From Chelatococcus sp. (GTDB lineage: Bacteria > Pseudomonadota > Alphaproteobacteria > Rhizobiales > Beijerinckiaceae): DNA of 64,000 nt. The notes under the pieces were generated by a model. That model did no database searches and was not told the origin of the DNA. It saw only the letters and a list, made by a program, of their open reading frames with translations. Of the stretch, positions 48,632 to 57,488 are shown piece after piece. The stretch lies in assembly GCA_003248805.1 (NCBI GenBank), contig QFQY01000001.1, positions 62,001-126,000 of the forward strand, in the 5' to 3' direction. The position numbers and the translations under genes were made by a program. Position 1 is the first letter of the stretch; every line of letters starts with the position of its first letter.

Positions 48632-50113
48632 ATGGGCATCCTCGCTGCGACCAAGCAGCGTGTCAGGTCGATGCTTGGGTGGAACGGCGGCTTCGAGGCC
48701 GCCTCGGGCAACCGCCGCCTCAAGAACTTCGTCCCGACACGCGCCCACATCAACGCGCTGATCGCGGCAAGCGGGCCGGACGTCCTGTCCCGCGCCCGCT
48801 TCCTCGTCCGCAACAATGGCTATGCCCGAAACGCCGTCGAGGCGTGGACCGGAAACGCCGTTGGAACCGGCATCACGCCGGTTTTCAAGACGACAAGGAA
48901 GCTCGCGAAGAAGCGGATCACCGCCCTGCTTGAGGCGTGGGTCAAGGACGCGGATGCCGATGGCATCTTCGATTTCTTCGGCATTCAGCGTCGGATCGCG
49001 CGGGAGGTCTACGTTGCGGGCGAGGTGTTCGTCCGCATCCGCTCGCGCCGGCCGGGCGACGGGTTGGCCGTCCCGATGCAGTTGCAAGTTCTCTGCTCGG
49101 AGATGCTGCCGCTGCACAAGAACGAGGTCCTGTCCGAAGGGCGGATGATCCGCCAGGGGATCGAGTTTGACGCGATCGGCCGCCGGGTTGCCTATCACTT
49201 CCTCACCCGGCACCCCGGCGACATCCAGCCGGGCGGTGTCGGCGTGCCGGGCCTGACGACGCGCGTCCCGGCCTCCGAGGTCATCCACCTCATGGACCCG
49301 GAGGACGCGGGCCAGCTTCGCGGCATCTCCCGGTTCGCTCCGGCCATCGTCAAGCTCTTCCTGCTCGACGTCTACGACGACGCCGAGCTTGACCGGAAGA
49401 AGGTCGCGGCACTGCACGCGCTCTTCGTCACCTCCGATCAGGACGATGCTCCGTACTCCGGCAAGGACGACGACGGCGGTGAGGAAGAGGACGGTCCGGA
49501 TTTCGATTTGCAGCCCGGCCTCGTGGTCCGGCTCAAACCAGGCGAGGACATCAAGACGTCGTCGCCGGCCGACAGCGGGTCGAGCTACGAGCCTTTCCAG
49601 TACCGCACCCTGCTCCAAGTGTCGGCAGCAACGGGCATTCCGTACGCGGTCCTGACGAAGGATACGTTCCGTTCGACCTATTCGAGCGAGCGCGGCGCGA
49701 CGCTGGAATTCCGGCGCCAGCTCGAAGGGTTCCAGCACACGGTGATCATTCACCAGTTCTGCCGAGCCGTCGTTTCGCGCTTCGTCGATGTCGCGACGCT
49801 TTCCGGCGCGCTCGATCTGCCGAACTTCGACCGCAACCGCGACGACTACATCGCCTGCGACTGGCTGCCGCCGAAGTGGGATTGGATCGATCCGTGGCGA
49901 GATGCAAAGGCCGAGGTCGAGCAGATCAACGCAGGCCTCAAGTCGCGGACGCAGTCCGTTGCGGAGCGCGGCTACGACGTCGAGAAGATCGACGACGAGC
50001 GCGCGGCCGAGCAGAAATCCGAGCGCGACAAGGGCATCGATAGGCCGGCGGCCGGTATCGGGCACAACGGCGGCCCGCCCATGAACAGCGACACGAAGAG
50101 TGAGAACGCATGA
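48632..50113 (+). CDS. Portal protein (lambda gpB family)
   Basis: 493 residues. ARFLVRNNGYARNAVEAWTG, GEVFVRIRSRR, GIEFDAIGRRVAYHFLTRHP, IHLMDPEDAGQLRGISRFAP and TFRSTYSSERGATLEFRRQL are the blocks of this portal family. It forms the dodecameric ring through which DNA enters. ATGA overlap with the protease gene. The C-terminal tail (IGHNGGPP) is common in these phages. Confidence 0.92.
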   Translation: MGILAATKQRVRSMLGWNGGFEAASGNRRLKNFVPTRAHINALIAASGPDVLSRARFLVRNNGYARNAVEAWTGNAVGTGITPVFKTTRKLAKKRITALLEAWVKDADADGIFDFFGIQRRIAREVYVAGEVFVRIRSRRPGDGLAVPMQLQVLCSEMLPLHKNEVLSEGRMIRQGIEFDAIGRRVAYHFLTRHPGDIQPGGVGVPGLTTRVPASEVIHLMDPEDAGQLRGISRFAPAIVKLFLLDVYDDAELDRKKVAALHALFVTSDQDDAPYSGKDDDGGEEEDGPDFDLQPGLVVRLKPGEDIKTSSPADSGSSYEPFQYRTLLQVSAATGIPYAVLTKDTFRSTYSSERGATLEFRRQLEGFQHTVIIHQFCRAVVSRFVDVATLSGALDLPNFDRNRDDYIACDWLPPKWDWIDPWRDAKAEVEQINAGLKSRTQSVAERGYDVEKIDDERAAEQKSERDKGIDRPAAGIGHNGGPPMNSDTKSENA

Positions 50114-51615
50114 TCCCGTATCACCGGATCGCGGAGCGGCTGTATAGCCGTCCGCTGCTCATCCTTCCGCAGACTGCCCACACGGTCGAGAGCTTCATTC
50201 GAAGCAGGATCAGGGACGGCGGCGACATCGAGGCCGGCGGTCGCAGCGGCGCCAGTAACGAGCGCAGCGCCGAGACGATCGAGTTTTTCCAGTCGACCCG
50301 CAATGAGGCGGGCGGCCAGGAAGCCCACTCGCCGCGCGCTTCGCGCTTCATCGGGTCTACACCGCTCGATGCGTCCGGCCGGCCCCTGCCGTTCCGCCGG
50401 ACGCAGGACGGGACGGCGATTATCACGATGGTCGGCGAACTCGTGAACCGGGGCGCATGGATCGGCGCGTCGTCGGGCCTCGTCAGCTACGAGGGCATCA
50501 CGCACCAGCTATCGGCCGCCGTGTCCGATCCGATGACGAGGGCAATCTTGCTCGACTGCGAGAGCCCCGGCGGCGAGGCAGTCGGCGCGTTCGAGTGCGC
50601 GGCAGCGGTTCGCAAGGCTGCTGCGGCCAAGCCGGTCATCGCCATTGTCAACGGCATGGCCTGCTCGGCGATGTACGCCATTGCCTCCGGCGCCACGCGG
50701 ATCGTGACAACGCCGACCGGCCTCTCGGGCTCGATCGGCGTCGTGATGATGCACCTCGACTATTCCGAGCTGCTCGCCGACGCGGGGATCAAGCCGACCT
50801 TCATCTTCGCGGGAGACCACAAGGTGGACGGCAACCCGTACGAGCCGCTGCCGGAGGCGGTGCGCGCCGATTTCAAGCGCGATATCGACGCCTTTTACAG
50901 CCTGTTCTTGGAGACTGTCGCCGCAGGTCGCGGCGCGCGCCTCACCACAGATATGGCGCGCGCGACGCAAGCTCGCGTGCTGATGGGCGCTGCCGCCGTC
51001 TCCGCCGGCCTGGCCGATCAAGTCATGACCTTCGACGAGGTGCTCGCCAGCATGGCGGACGCCTCATTCACCCGGCGCGGATCGTCCGCGTCGCTTCCAA
51101 CTGCTCAGACGCAAGGACCTTCGATGAGCAACGAGACCGAAGCGCCGCAGGACGGCACGACCACCACGACCGAGACCAATGCTGCTCCGGCCGCGATCGT
51201 CACCGTTGCCGACGCGGCTGCCGCCGCTGGTGCGGTGACGGCAACGGTACAGCCTGCCGCCCCCGGAAATGCAAACGCCTCGGCTTCGCCGCAGGCTCCG
51301 TCGCACGATGCCATGACTGCCTTCCGTGCGCAGGCCGCGAAGATCGTCTCGATCGGCGCGCAGGCCGCGCGGATGGGTATCAACGTCGATGTATCCGCTG
51401 CCATCGCGAAGGGGATGGACCCCGCCGCGTTGTCGATGGAGGTCCTCGAAGCCGCTGCGAAGCGTGACGAGGCTTCGACCGTGGTCGCGACTGCGCCGAC
51501 CCCGAGCACGAACGGCACCAACGTCAAGCCCGCTCAGTCGGCGGCTGGAGAAAGCCCGATCGTTGCCGCCGCCAAGCAGTCGGCAGCGGCACTCGAAGCG
51601 AAGCGCCGCGCGTAA
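50110..51615 (+). CDS. Head maturation protease with scaffold (S49, lambda gpC-like)
   Basis: 501 residues. Residues about 95-310 are an S49 (SppA-type) protease: ILLDCESPGGEAVGAFE, VNGMACSAMYAIAS with Ser186, and GDHKVDGNPYEPL with Lys238, the Ser-Lys dyad. Residues 339-501 are Ala/Pro/Thr-rich and helical, the scaffold part. It processes the prohead. An internal in-frame start makes the scaffold alone (see 51124). Confidence 0.9.
   Translation: MIPYHRIAERLYSRPLLILPQTAHTVESFIRSRIRDGGDIEAGGRSGASNERSAETIEFFQSTRNEAGGQEAHSPRASRFIGSTPLDASGRPLPFRRTQDGTAIITMVGELVNRGAWIGASSGLVSYEGITHQLSAAVSDPMTRAILLDCESPGGEAVGAFECAAAVRKAAAAKPVIAIVNGMACSAMYAIASGATRIVTTPTGLSGSIGVVMMHLDYSELLADAGIKPTFIFAGDHKVDGNPYEPLPEAVRADFKRDIDAFYSLFLETVAAGRGARLTTDMARATQARVLMGAAAVSAGLADQVMTFDEVLASMADASFTRRGSSASLPTAQTQGPSMSNETEAPQDGTTTTTETNAAPAAIVTVADAAAAAGAVTATVQPAAPGNANASASPQAPSHDAMTAFRAQAAKIVSIGAQAARMGINVDVSAAIAKGMDPAALSMEVLEAAAKRDEASTVVATAPTPSTNGTNVKPAQSAAGESPIVAAAKQSAAALEAKRRA
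51124..51615 (+). CDS. Nested scaffold protein (Nu3-like internal start)
   Basis: 163 residues in the same frame as the protease. ATG at 51124 is preceded by AAGGACCTTCG, a good ribosome site inside the coding sequence, exactly at the protease-scaffold junction. Lambda Nu3 is made from gene C in the same way. The product is low-complexity then helical (MTAFRAQAAKIVSIGAQAAR). Confidence 0.7.
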   Translation: MSNETEAPQDGTTTTTETNAAPAAIVTVADAAAAAGAVTATVQPAAPGNANASASPQAPSHDAMTAFRAQAAKIVSIGAQAARMGINVDVSAAIAKGMDPAALSMEVLEAAAKRDEASTVVATAPTPSTNGTNVKPAQSAAGESPIVAAAKQSAAALEAKRRA

Positions 51616-51651
51616 TCGCAGCGCGAAACCCTCAGAAGGAGAAACCCAACC

Positions 51652-52314
51652 ATGGCAGTTCTGACCATGTCGCCCACGTTGGGCGACGTCCTGAAGTGGG
51701 AGGGTAACCCCTCTCATACCCGCCGGATCGTGACGCTCAAGTCCGGCGCGGCCTACAAGCTCGGCTCCGTGCTCGGCAAGGCGCGTGTTTCCGGCGCCGT
51801 AGTTGTCGGACCGGCCGCCGCGCAGGCTGGCAACACCGGAAACGGCACGATCGCGTTCAACGCCACGCCTTACGCGGCCGGGGTCAAGGAGGGCGACTAC
51901 AAGCTGACGTTCATCTCGGCGACGAAGGCGGAACTCGAAGACCCGGATGGCAAGAACGTCGGCACGGTGACGGCCGGAGCCGAGTTCACCAAGCAGATCG
52001 TTCTCACCGCGACGGCTGGCGGCACGGCCTGGGTCGCGGGCGACCGCTTCACGATCCCCGTCACGATCGCCGACAACGACGGCCTCGTCAGCCTGTGGGA
52101 CCCCACGGCCGAGGATGGCACCGAGGTCGTGTACGGCCTGCTGATCTTCGACGTCGATGCGACGGCGGCGGCGCAGAAGAGCGTGGCGGTCCATCGCGAG
52201 GCGATCGTTTCGAAGGACGCGCTGGTGTTCAAGGCCGGCCTGACGACTGCGCAGAAGAGCGACGGCTACGCTGGCCTCGAACGGCGCGGGATCGCGGTCA
52301 ATCAGACCGCCTGA
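51652..52314 (+). CDS. Head decoration protein (gpD-like) with inserted domain
   Basis: 220 residues. The start (MSPTLGDVLKWEGNPSHTRR, VTLKSGAAYKLGSVLGK) and end (VYGLLIFDVDATAAAQKSV, VHREAIVSKDALVFK) match lambda gpD-type decoration. A beta insert at about 45-130 (TIAFNATPYAAGVKEGDYKL) makes it about twice the size of gpD. It stabilises expanded capsids. Confidence 0.82.
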   Translation: MAVLTMSPTLGDVLKWEGNPSHTRRIVTLKSGAAYKLGSVLGKARVSGAVVVGPAAAQAGNTGNGTIAFNATPYAAGVKEGDYKLTFISATKAELEDPDGKNVGTVTAGAEFTKQIVLTATAGGTAWVAGDRFTIPVTIADNDGLVSLWDPTAEDGTEVVYGLLIFDVDATAAAQKSVAVHREAIVSKDALVFKAGLTTAQKSDGYAGLERRGIAVNQTA

Positions 52315-52344
52315 TCGGTCTCAACTCACCCTCTGATCTTAACC

Positions 52345-52370
52345 GGGGTCGGCGAAAGCCGGCCCCTTTT
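52345..52370 (+). terminator. Intrinsic terminator after the decoration gene
   Basis: GGGGTCGGC 52345-52353, loop GAAA, GCCGGCCCC 52358-52366, then TTTTCTTTT. Nine-bp stem with one G-T pair. It would reduce read-through into the capsid gene, or the capsid has its own promoter. Confidence 0.85.
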
Positions 52371-52440
52371 CTTTTGCCGGCCGCCGCGCGGGTCCGGCGC
52401 CTTTCGCGCGATCCGCGCTCATCCATCCAAGGGAAAAAAC

Positions 52441-53460
52441 ATGACTGTGATCGTCAACCCGTTTGACGGCGGCGGCTACTCTCTCGCCGAGATGACCGAG
52501 GCCATCAACATCCTGCCGAACGTCTACACGCGCTTGTCGGAGATGGGTCTGTTCCGTTTCGAAGGCATCACGCAGCGCGTCGCGATCATCGAGCAGGCCG
52601 AGGGCGTCCTCAACCTGCTCCCGCCCGTTCCGCTCGGCGGCCCGCCCACGGTCGCGAACCGCGACACGCGCTCGATGCGTTCGTTCGCGCTGCCGTATAT
52701 CCCGCACGACGACGTGATCACGCCGCAGGACATTCAGGGCGTTCGCGCCTTCGGCTCCGCCGCATCGGCCGACCCGCTGGCCACGGTCATGAACCGCAAG
52801 CTGAACCGGACGCGCATCAAGCACGCGCAGACCCGTGAGTACATGGAGATCAACGCGCTCAAGGGCATCGTCAAGGGCGGCGATGGCGTGACGATCTACA
52901 ACTACTTCAACGAGTTCGGGCTGACCCGCATCGAGGTCGATTTCGCACTCGGAACAGCCGGCACCAACGTCCAGGGCAAATGCCGGGCCGTCCTTCGTGC
53001 GATCGAGGATGAGCTGAAGGGCGAGATCATGACCGGCGTCCATGCACTGGTCGATCCTGTGTTCTTCGACAAGTTCATCGGGCACGCCAAGGTCGAGGAG
53101 GCATACAAATACTACAACTCGGGGCAGCAGCCTCTCCGGGAGGATGTGCGCCGGAGGTTCCCGTTCGCGGGCATCCTGTTCGAGGAGTACAACGCGACCG
53201 TCACGCTCTCGACGGGCACGACCGAGAAGCTGGTCGAGGTGGGCGAAGGCATCGCGTTCCCGAAGGGGACGATGGACACCTTCGTCACCTACGGCGCGCC
53301 CGCGAACCTGATCGAGACGGTCAACACCATCGGCCTCGAAATGTACGCGCGCCAGATTATGCGCCAGGACGGTTCGGCGATCGACGTCAAGACCGAAGCG
53401 TCGCCGCTGCCGATCAACAAGCGCCCCAAGCTCTCGATCCGCCTCTTCTCCTCAAACTGA
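52441..53460 (+). CDS. Major capsid protein (lambda gpE family)
   Basis: 339 residues. NVYTRLSEMGLFRFEGITQR, VAIIEQAEGVLNLLPPVPLG, LPYIPHDDVITPQDIQGVRA and the C-terminal ASPLPINKRPKLSIRLF are the blocks of the phage_cap_E family. HK97 fold expected. GGGAAAAAAC upstream of the ATG. Confidence 0.93.
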   Translation: MTVIVNPFDGGGYSLAEMTEAINILPNVYTRLSEMGLFRFEGITQRVAIIEQAEGVLNLLPPVPLGGPPTVANRDTRSMRSFALPYIPHDDVITPQDIQGVRAFGSAASADPLATVMNRKLNRTRIKHAQTREYMEINALKGIVKGGDGVTIYNYFNEFGLTRIEVDFALGTAGTNVQGKCRAVLRAIEDELKGEIMTGVHALVDPVFFDKFIGHAKVEEAYKYYNSGQQPLREDVRRRFPFAGILFEEYNATVTLSTGTTEKLVEVGEGIAFPKGTMDTFVTYGAPANLIETVNTIGLEMYARQIMRQDGSAIDVKTEASPLPINKRPKLSIRLFSSN

Positions 53461-53494
53461 CGGCGCCCGCCGGCAACGAAACGGAGCCGCTCGG

Positions 53495-53905
53495 ATGTCA
53501 ATTTTCGATCGAGCCGAGCGGCTCATGTCGCGCTCTCTCGGGCGCGTCTACCACGAATTAGTCTTGATCACGCCGATGCGGCCCGGCCGAATGGTCGTGA
53601 GCGCTGATCCCGATCGCGCACCATTCACGATCCGCGCGACGCTGAATGTCGAGGCTCAGCCGCGCCGGCCGCTCGGCGAGGGCAATACGGCCGGCGACGT
53701 TGGGGTGATTATGGCCCCCGATATCTCGCTCGCGATCGAGGTGGTCGACCTTGAGGGCAAGCCGGCGATCAAGAACGGGGACCGCGTCACGGCAATCAGA
53801 CGCCCCGGCCAACCGGTCTACGTCGTGGCCCAAGAGCAACCGCTCGGCATTTCGGAGCGCCGCTGGGAGCTTCTTCCGGATGCCCCCGAGGATGACGGAT
53901 CATGA
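53495..53905 (+). CDS. Head-tail connector-like protein
   Basis: 136 residues. Beta-rich (FTIRATLNVEAQPRRPLGEG, AIKNGDRVTAIRRPGQPVYV). Position after the capsid and the AIKNGDRVT...V pattern resemble the gpFII-type attachment proteins. Family assignment is by position and shape. Confidence 0.6.
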   Translation: MSIFDRAERLMSRSLGRVYHELVLITPMRPGRMVVSADPDRAPFTIRATLNVEAQPRRPLGEGNTAGDVGVIMAPDISLAIEVVDLEGKPAIKNGDRVTAIRRPGQPVYVVAQEQPLGISERRWELLPDAPEDDGS

Positions 53906-54711
53906 GCATTGCGCTGACTGCGCTCCAATACCTGACCATGCTTGTCCTGCGGGACGTGTCCATCATCGGCGGAAACGTCCTCGACAATCCCCTCGACCCG
54001 TTTCCGGAGGATACGATCCTCAAGCCGACCGTGGCCGTCTACATCGGCACGGACACTCGCGATGATGTCGACCGGTACGGCCTGTTCGGAGCGCAGCACA
54101 AGGTCGAGCTGAGCATTCAGACTTTCTTGCCCGCCTCGCTGACGATCACGAAGCCTGGCGGCGAAAAGATCAAGCTGTCGGCGCGGGGGAACGGCCTGCA
54201 ATTCGTGCTTGGCCAGATCGGTGGCGAAATCGACCTAGCCCTCACGTCAAGCGACAGCGAGGCCGCGCAGCTTTGGCGCGTCTTGATTGGCGGATCGCCG
54301 AAGAAGGTCACGACGACGCCTTGGCTGATGGAGGTCAAGAGAACGTCTGGCGCTGTGCGGGTCCCGGCGGTCGAGCGTTTGTTCGATGTCGAGACGCTTG
54401 CCGATCCTTTGTTCGCTCCCGACGATATTCCCGAATTTTGGGAGCGAGTTCTCGCCCTCTTTGAGGCCGACGACGAATACGCGGAGGTCGGGTCACTGAT
54501 CCGGACGCTCGCGACCGGCCTCGGCGATCTCCCGCAATGGCGCGTCGCCCAGGCGCAGCTTGGTTTGACCGAGGAGGGCGTCGCCGCGATCGGCGTCAAG
54601 CCGTTCGAAGATCATCCGGTCGACGACGAGACAGATGCGGCGGGGATGGTCGAGATCACGCTCGATCCCCTCGGGCTCACGGTCGACGATGCTCTGCCGC
54701 CTGAGGATTAG
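53902..54711 (+). CDS. Structural protein of unknown role, head-tail junction
   Basis: 269 residues. ATGA overlap with the connector gene. Helical start (ALTALQYLTMLVLRDVSIIG), beta core, helical middle (PEFWERVLALFEADDEYAEV) and an acidic C-terminus. By position it could be a tail completion or neck protein. Confidence 0.6.
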   Translation: MSIALTALQYLTMLVLRDVSIIGGNVLDNPLDPFPEDTILKPTVAVYIGTDTRDDVDRYGLFGAQHKVELSIQTFLPASLTITKPGGEKIKLSARGNGLQFVLGQIGGEIDLALTSSDSEAAQLWRVLIGGSPKKVTTTPWLMEVKRTSGAVRVPAVERLFDVETLADPLFAPDDIPEFWERVLALFEADDEYAEVGSLIRTLATGLGDLPQWRVAQAQLGLTEEGVAAIGVKPFEDHPVDDETDAAGMVEITLDPLGLTVDDALPPED

Positions 54712-54714
54712 TCG

Positions 54715-55332
54715 ATGGCCGACCTCGCCGACATTTTCACGCGACTGGTTGCCCGCATCGCTCGCATCGAGCGCCGGGTGGTCAACGGTGTCAGGCACGG
54801 GACCGTCGAGCCCGGCTCGCTCGATCTGACGAACAAGACCGTTCGACTTCGGATCGGCGGGACCGATGAGAAGCCGCTGCTCTCGCCACCGGTCCGCTAC
54901 GCGCAGCATGCCGGCAAGTTCAAGCTGCATCTGCCGCCAAGCGACGGGCAGCAGATGACGCTCCTTTCGCCTACGGGCGATTTCAAGCAAGGGCTGGCGA
55001 TCCCGTTCGGTTGGGGCGGCGAGAACCCGTCGCCGAGCGACAAGGATGACGAAGCCGTCTTCACGATCGGATCGACCAAGTTTCTCGTGAAAGGCGACGA
55101 GGTTTTCGTCCAGCGCGGCGAGCAAACGTTCCATCTCAAGCCGAGCGGCGAAGTCCATGTGAAGGGCTCCAAGATCGTCCTCGATGGTCCGGTCGAGATG
55201 CCGAAGGGCTTCACTGCAGGCGATGGTGAGGGGGCGGGCGGGACCATCAACGGCCCCCTGAACGCCACCAAGGAAATCACGTCGCAAACGCGTGTCTCCG
55301 CGCCGCTTCTCCAAGGCGCGTGGAGCGCTTGA
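54715..55332 (+). CDS. Baseplate assembly protein V (spike)
   Basis: 205 residues. Starts with a coiled-coil helix (IFTRLVARIARIERRV), then the OB-like gpV domain (LTNKTVRLRIGG, LLSPTGDFKQGLAIPFGWGG) and a C-terminal beta-helix-like part (EVHVKGSKIVLDGPVEMPKG). Trimeric membrane-puncturing tip of contractile tails as in P2 gpV. Confidence 0.88.
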   Translation: MADLADIFTRLVARIARIERRVVNGVRHGTVEPGSLDLTNKTVRLRIGGTDEKPLLSPPVRYAQHAGKFKLHLPPSDGQQMTLLSPTGDFKQGLAIPFGWGGENPSPSDKDDEAVFTIGSTKFLVKGDEVFVQRGEQTFHLKPSGEVHVKGSKIVLDGPVEMPKGFTAGDGEGAGGTINGPLNATKEITSQTRVSAPLLQGAWSA

Positions 55333-55346
55333 GCTGAGGAAAGACC

Positions 55347-55529
55347 ATGGAAAAGAAGCCATACATCGTCACCGAAGAGGCCGACGCCTTCACGAAGATA
55401 GCCGGCAAGTACCGCGCGCTGGGCGCGAGCGTGATGCTGACGGACCAGGAAGCCGAGTGGGAGGAAAAGCGCGGCCTGATCGTGCCTGGCCCGAAAGCTC
55501 CTGATCCGGCCACCAAGAAGAAGAGCTGA
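55347..55529 (+). CDS. Small hypothetical protein, baseplate operon
   Basis: 60 residues. KKPYIVTEEADAFTKIAGKY then a charged tail. GAGGAAAGACC upstream. Lies between gpV and gpW/gp25, where small unknown genes or a spike tip may be found; no PAAR motif is visible. Confidence 0.6.
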   Translation: MEKKPYIVTEEADAFTKIAGKYRALGASVMLTDQEAEWEEKRGLIVPGPKAPDPATKKKS

Positions 55530-55532
55530 TCC

Positions 55533-55937
55533 ATGTCCTCGGTTGGCATCGACCGCGTGACCGGGCGGGTGCTGACCGACTGGCAGCACACCCTTCAATC
55601 GCTGTCCGTCTTGTTCACGACCAACATCGGATCGCGGGTCATGCGCCGCCTCTACGGCAGCCTTGTCCCGCGCCTGCTCGGCGAGAACCTGACCTATCCC
55701 ACAATCCTTCGCTTCGTCACCGCCGTCATCGTTGCCGTCGAGCTTTGGGAGCCCCGCTTCCGGATCAAGCGGGTTCGCATCGTCCAGAGCGAAAACAGCC
55801 CCGAAACCCTGCGCAAGGGTGCGCTCAGGCTGGCGATGATTGGCGAGTACCGGCCGCGCGGCCATCTCGGCGATCCGACACCCGACTATCTCGATCGCAC
55901 CATCTACCTCGGAGGTGGGGGAAGCGTATCGGTCTGA
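55533..55937 (+). CDS. Baseplate wedge protein gpW/gp25
   Basis: 134 residues. LFTTNIGSRVMRRLYGSLVP, then VELWEPRFRIKRVRI matches the GPW/gp25 baseplate family that links the hub to the wedge. Starts 3 bases after the previous gene. Confidence 0.88.
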   Translation: MSSVGIDRVTGRVLTDWQHTLQSLSVLFTTNIGSRVMRRLYGSLVPRLLGENLTYPTILRFVTAVIVAVELWEPRFRIKRVRIVQSENSPETLRKGALRLAMIGEYRPRGHLGDPTPDYLDRTIYLGGGGSVSV

Positions 55938-55951
55938 GATCAGGAGCCGCT

Positions 55952-56860
55952 ATGGCGAATTCCCCAAGCCTCACGGCGATCGACCTTTCGCAAATCCCGC
56001 CCCCGGCAGCGATCGAACCGCTCAGCTTCGAGACGCTCTACGAAGCGTTCAAAGCTGCGTTCCTCGCGTTTTGGGCGGAAGCGCAGGCCAAAGACCCTAC
56101 CCTGCCGGACTACAACGTCGAGATGTTGGAGGTCGATCCGGCCGCCATCATCGGTCAGGCGTGGTCGTATATCCGCCTGCTCGATCGTGCGCGTGTCAAC
56201 GATGCGGTCAGGGCGGTTCTCGCGCCGCTCGCCAAAGGGACCGACCTCGACAATATCGCCGCGCGGCAGGGTGTGCTCCGCCTTGAGACCGCCCCCGGTG
56301 TACCTGAGACTGATGAGCAGTTGCTCAAGCGCTATCTCCTCAGCTTCGGCCGAGCCAGCGCCGGCAGCATCGATCGCATCCTCTTCGATGCCTACACGGC
56401 TTGGCCTGGCATGTGGGATGCCCGCGTCAACGGGTGGGCCGTCCATGGCCGACGCGGCGAGATTGACCTCGTGATTTCCGGGCCGGCCGGCGTAACACCC
56501 CCCGAGCAATTGGCGACAGTTCGTGCAGCAGTGACTTCGTCGAGCGCGAAGCCCGAGGCGATCGGCATGTTCGTCCTCGCGGCGGTGCCGCTCAACTATG
56601 CGGTCGTCCAAGCGATCACCGTCCCGGTCGGGCCTGATCCTGACCTATTGCAGGAAGAGGCGGTGTCCCGCGTCACGAGCACCACCGACGCCCGTCATTT
56701 GATTGGCGGCACGGTGAAGCGCGACCTCGTCGCAGGCGCCGCCTACGGCGCCTCGATCGTGTCTGTCTCGCACTCCTCGCCGCCGGCCGACGTCGTGGCC
56801 ACGCCTTATCAAATCCCGGTCAGGACCGGGGTCGAGATCGCCTTCGAGGTGTCGGGATGA
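55952..56860 (+). CDS. Baseplate protein J
   Basis: 302 residues. CAGGAGCCGCT before the ATG. LEVDPAAIIGQAWSYIRLLD, RARVNDAVRAVLAPLAKGTD, LDNIAARQGVLR and TDEQLLKRYLLSF match gpJ of P2-type baseplates. ATGA overlap with gpI. Confidence 0.9.
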   Translation: MANSPSLTAIDLSQIPPPAAIEPLSFETLYEAFKAAFLAFWAEAQAKDPTLPDYNVEMLEVDPAAIIGQAWSYIRLLDRARVNDAVRAVLAPLAKGTDLDNIAARQGVLRLETAPGVPETDEQLLKRYLLSFGRASAGSIDRILFDAYTAWPGMWDARVNGWAVHGRRGEIDLVISGPAGVTPPEQLATVRAAVTSSSAKPEAIGMFVLAAVPLNYAVVQAITVPVGPDPDLLQEEAVSRVTSTTDARHLIGGTVKRDLVAGAAYGASIVSVSHSSPPADVVATPYQIPVRTGVEIAFEVSG

Positions 56861-57480
56861 CTTGGTCTGCGCTGCTGCCGGGCAATGCTGGCACCTTCGA
56901 GAAGGCTGCTGTCGATGCCGCCGAGGAAGCGCTCGACATCCCGCTCCGGCAGATGGTGGCGCCGGATACGACGCTCCTCACCGTCCTGCCATTTCTCGCG
57001 GTGCATGACGGCGTCAAGCTCTGGTTCCCCGATTGGGAAGAGGCGCGCAAGCGAGCCATCGTCGGCGAGTGGGCGGAGCTTGCGGACCTGATCGGCACAC
57101 GCCAGGGCCTGCGCCGCATGCTCGCCTATGTCGACGCGCAACTGATCTCCTCTGTTGCGCATCCTCGGCGCTTCGTTGCGGGCCGCTCTGCGGTTGGCAT
57201 CCAGCCCCTTCAATTTCCGGCCTTTGCTGCTCGCTACCTGATCAAGGTCCGGCTCCACCGCCACATTCGTAGCGCGATCGCCGGCCGCTTCGTCGCCGGC
57301 AAGCACGCGCTTGTGCGGGTGAACCTTGAACCGATCCGCCGGGCCAAAATCGCGGCGATGACGGCGAAATCGCCCGCCACCCAATACGTCGCGACGTTCG
57401 CTTATCGCCGCCGCCCGACCTTCGACGAGATGGAATTCGGGATGGCCTTTGAAGCCTTCATCGACCGCACAAGTCTTTAG
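56857..57480 (+). CDS. Tail protein I (P2 gpI family)
   Basis: 207 residues. LPFLAVHDGVKLWFPDWEEA, RKRAIVGEWAELADLIGTRQ, GLRRMLAYVD is the Tail_P2_I signature (W...G...R). Part of the baseplate that carries the fibre. The C-terminal half is less conserved. Confidence 0.88.
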   Translation: MTWSALLPGNAGTFEKAAVDAAEEALDIPLRQMVAPDTTLLTVLPFLAVHDGVKLWFPDWEEARKRAIVGEWAELADLIGTRQGLRRMLAYVDAQLISSVAHPRRFVAGRSAVGIQPLQFPAFAARYLIKVRLHRHIRSAIAGRFVAGKHALVRVNLEPIRRAKIAAMTAKSPATQYVATFAYRRRPTFDEMEFGMAFEAFIDRTSL

Positions 57481-57488
57481 GAGCGACC

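Noticed and set aside
48374..50065. 563-residue minus-strand frame opposite the portal gene
   Set aside because: Shadow of the portal; no recognisable domain.
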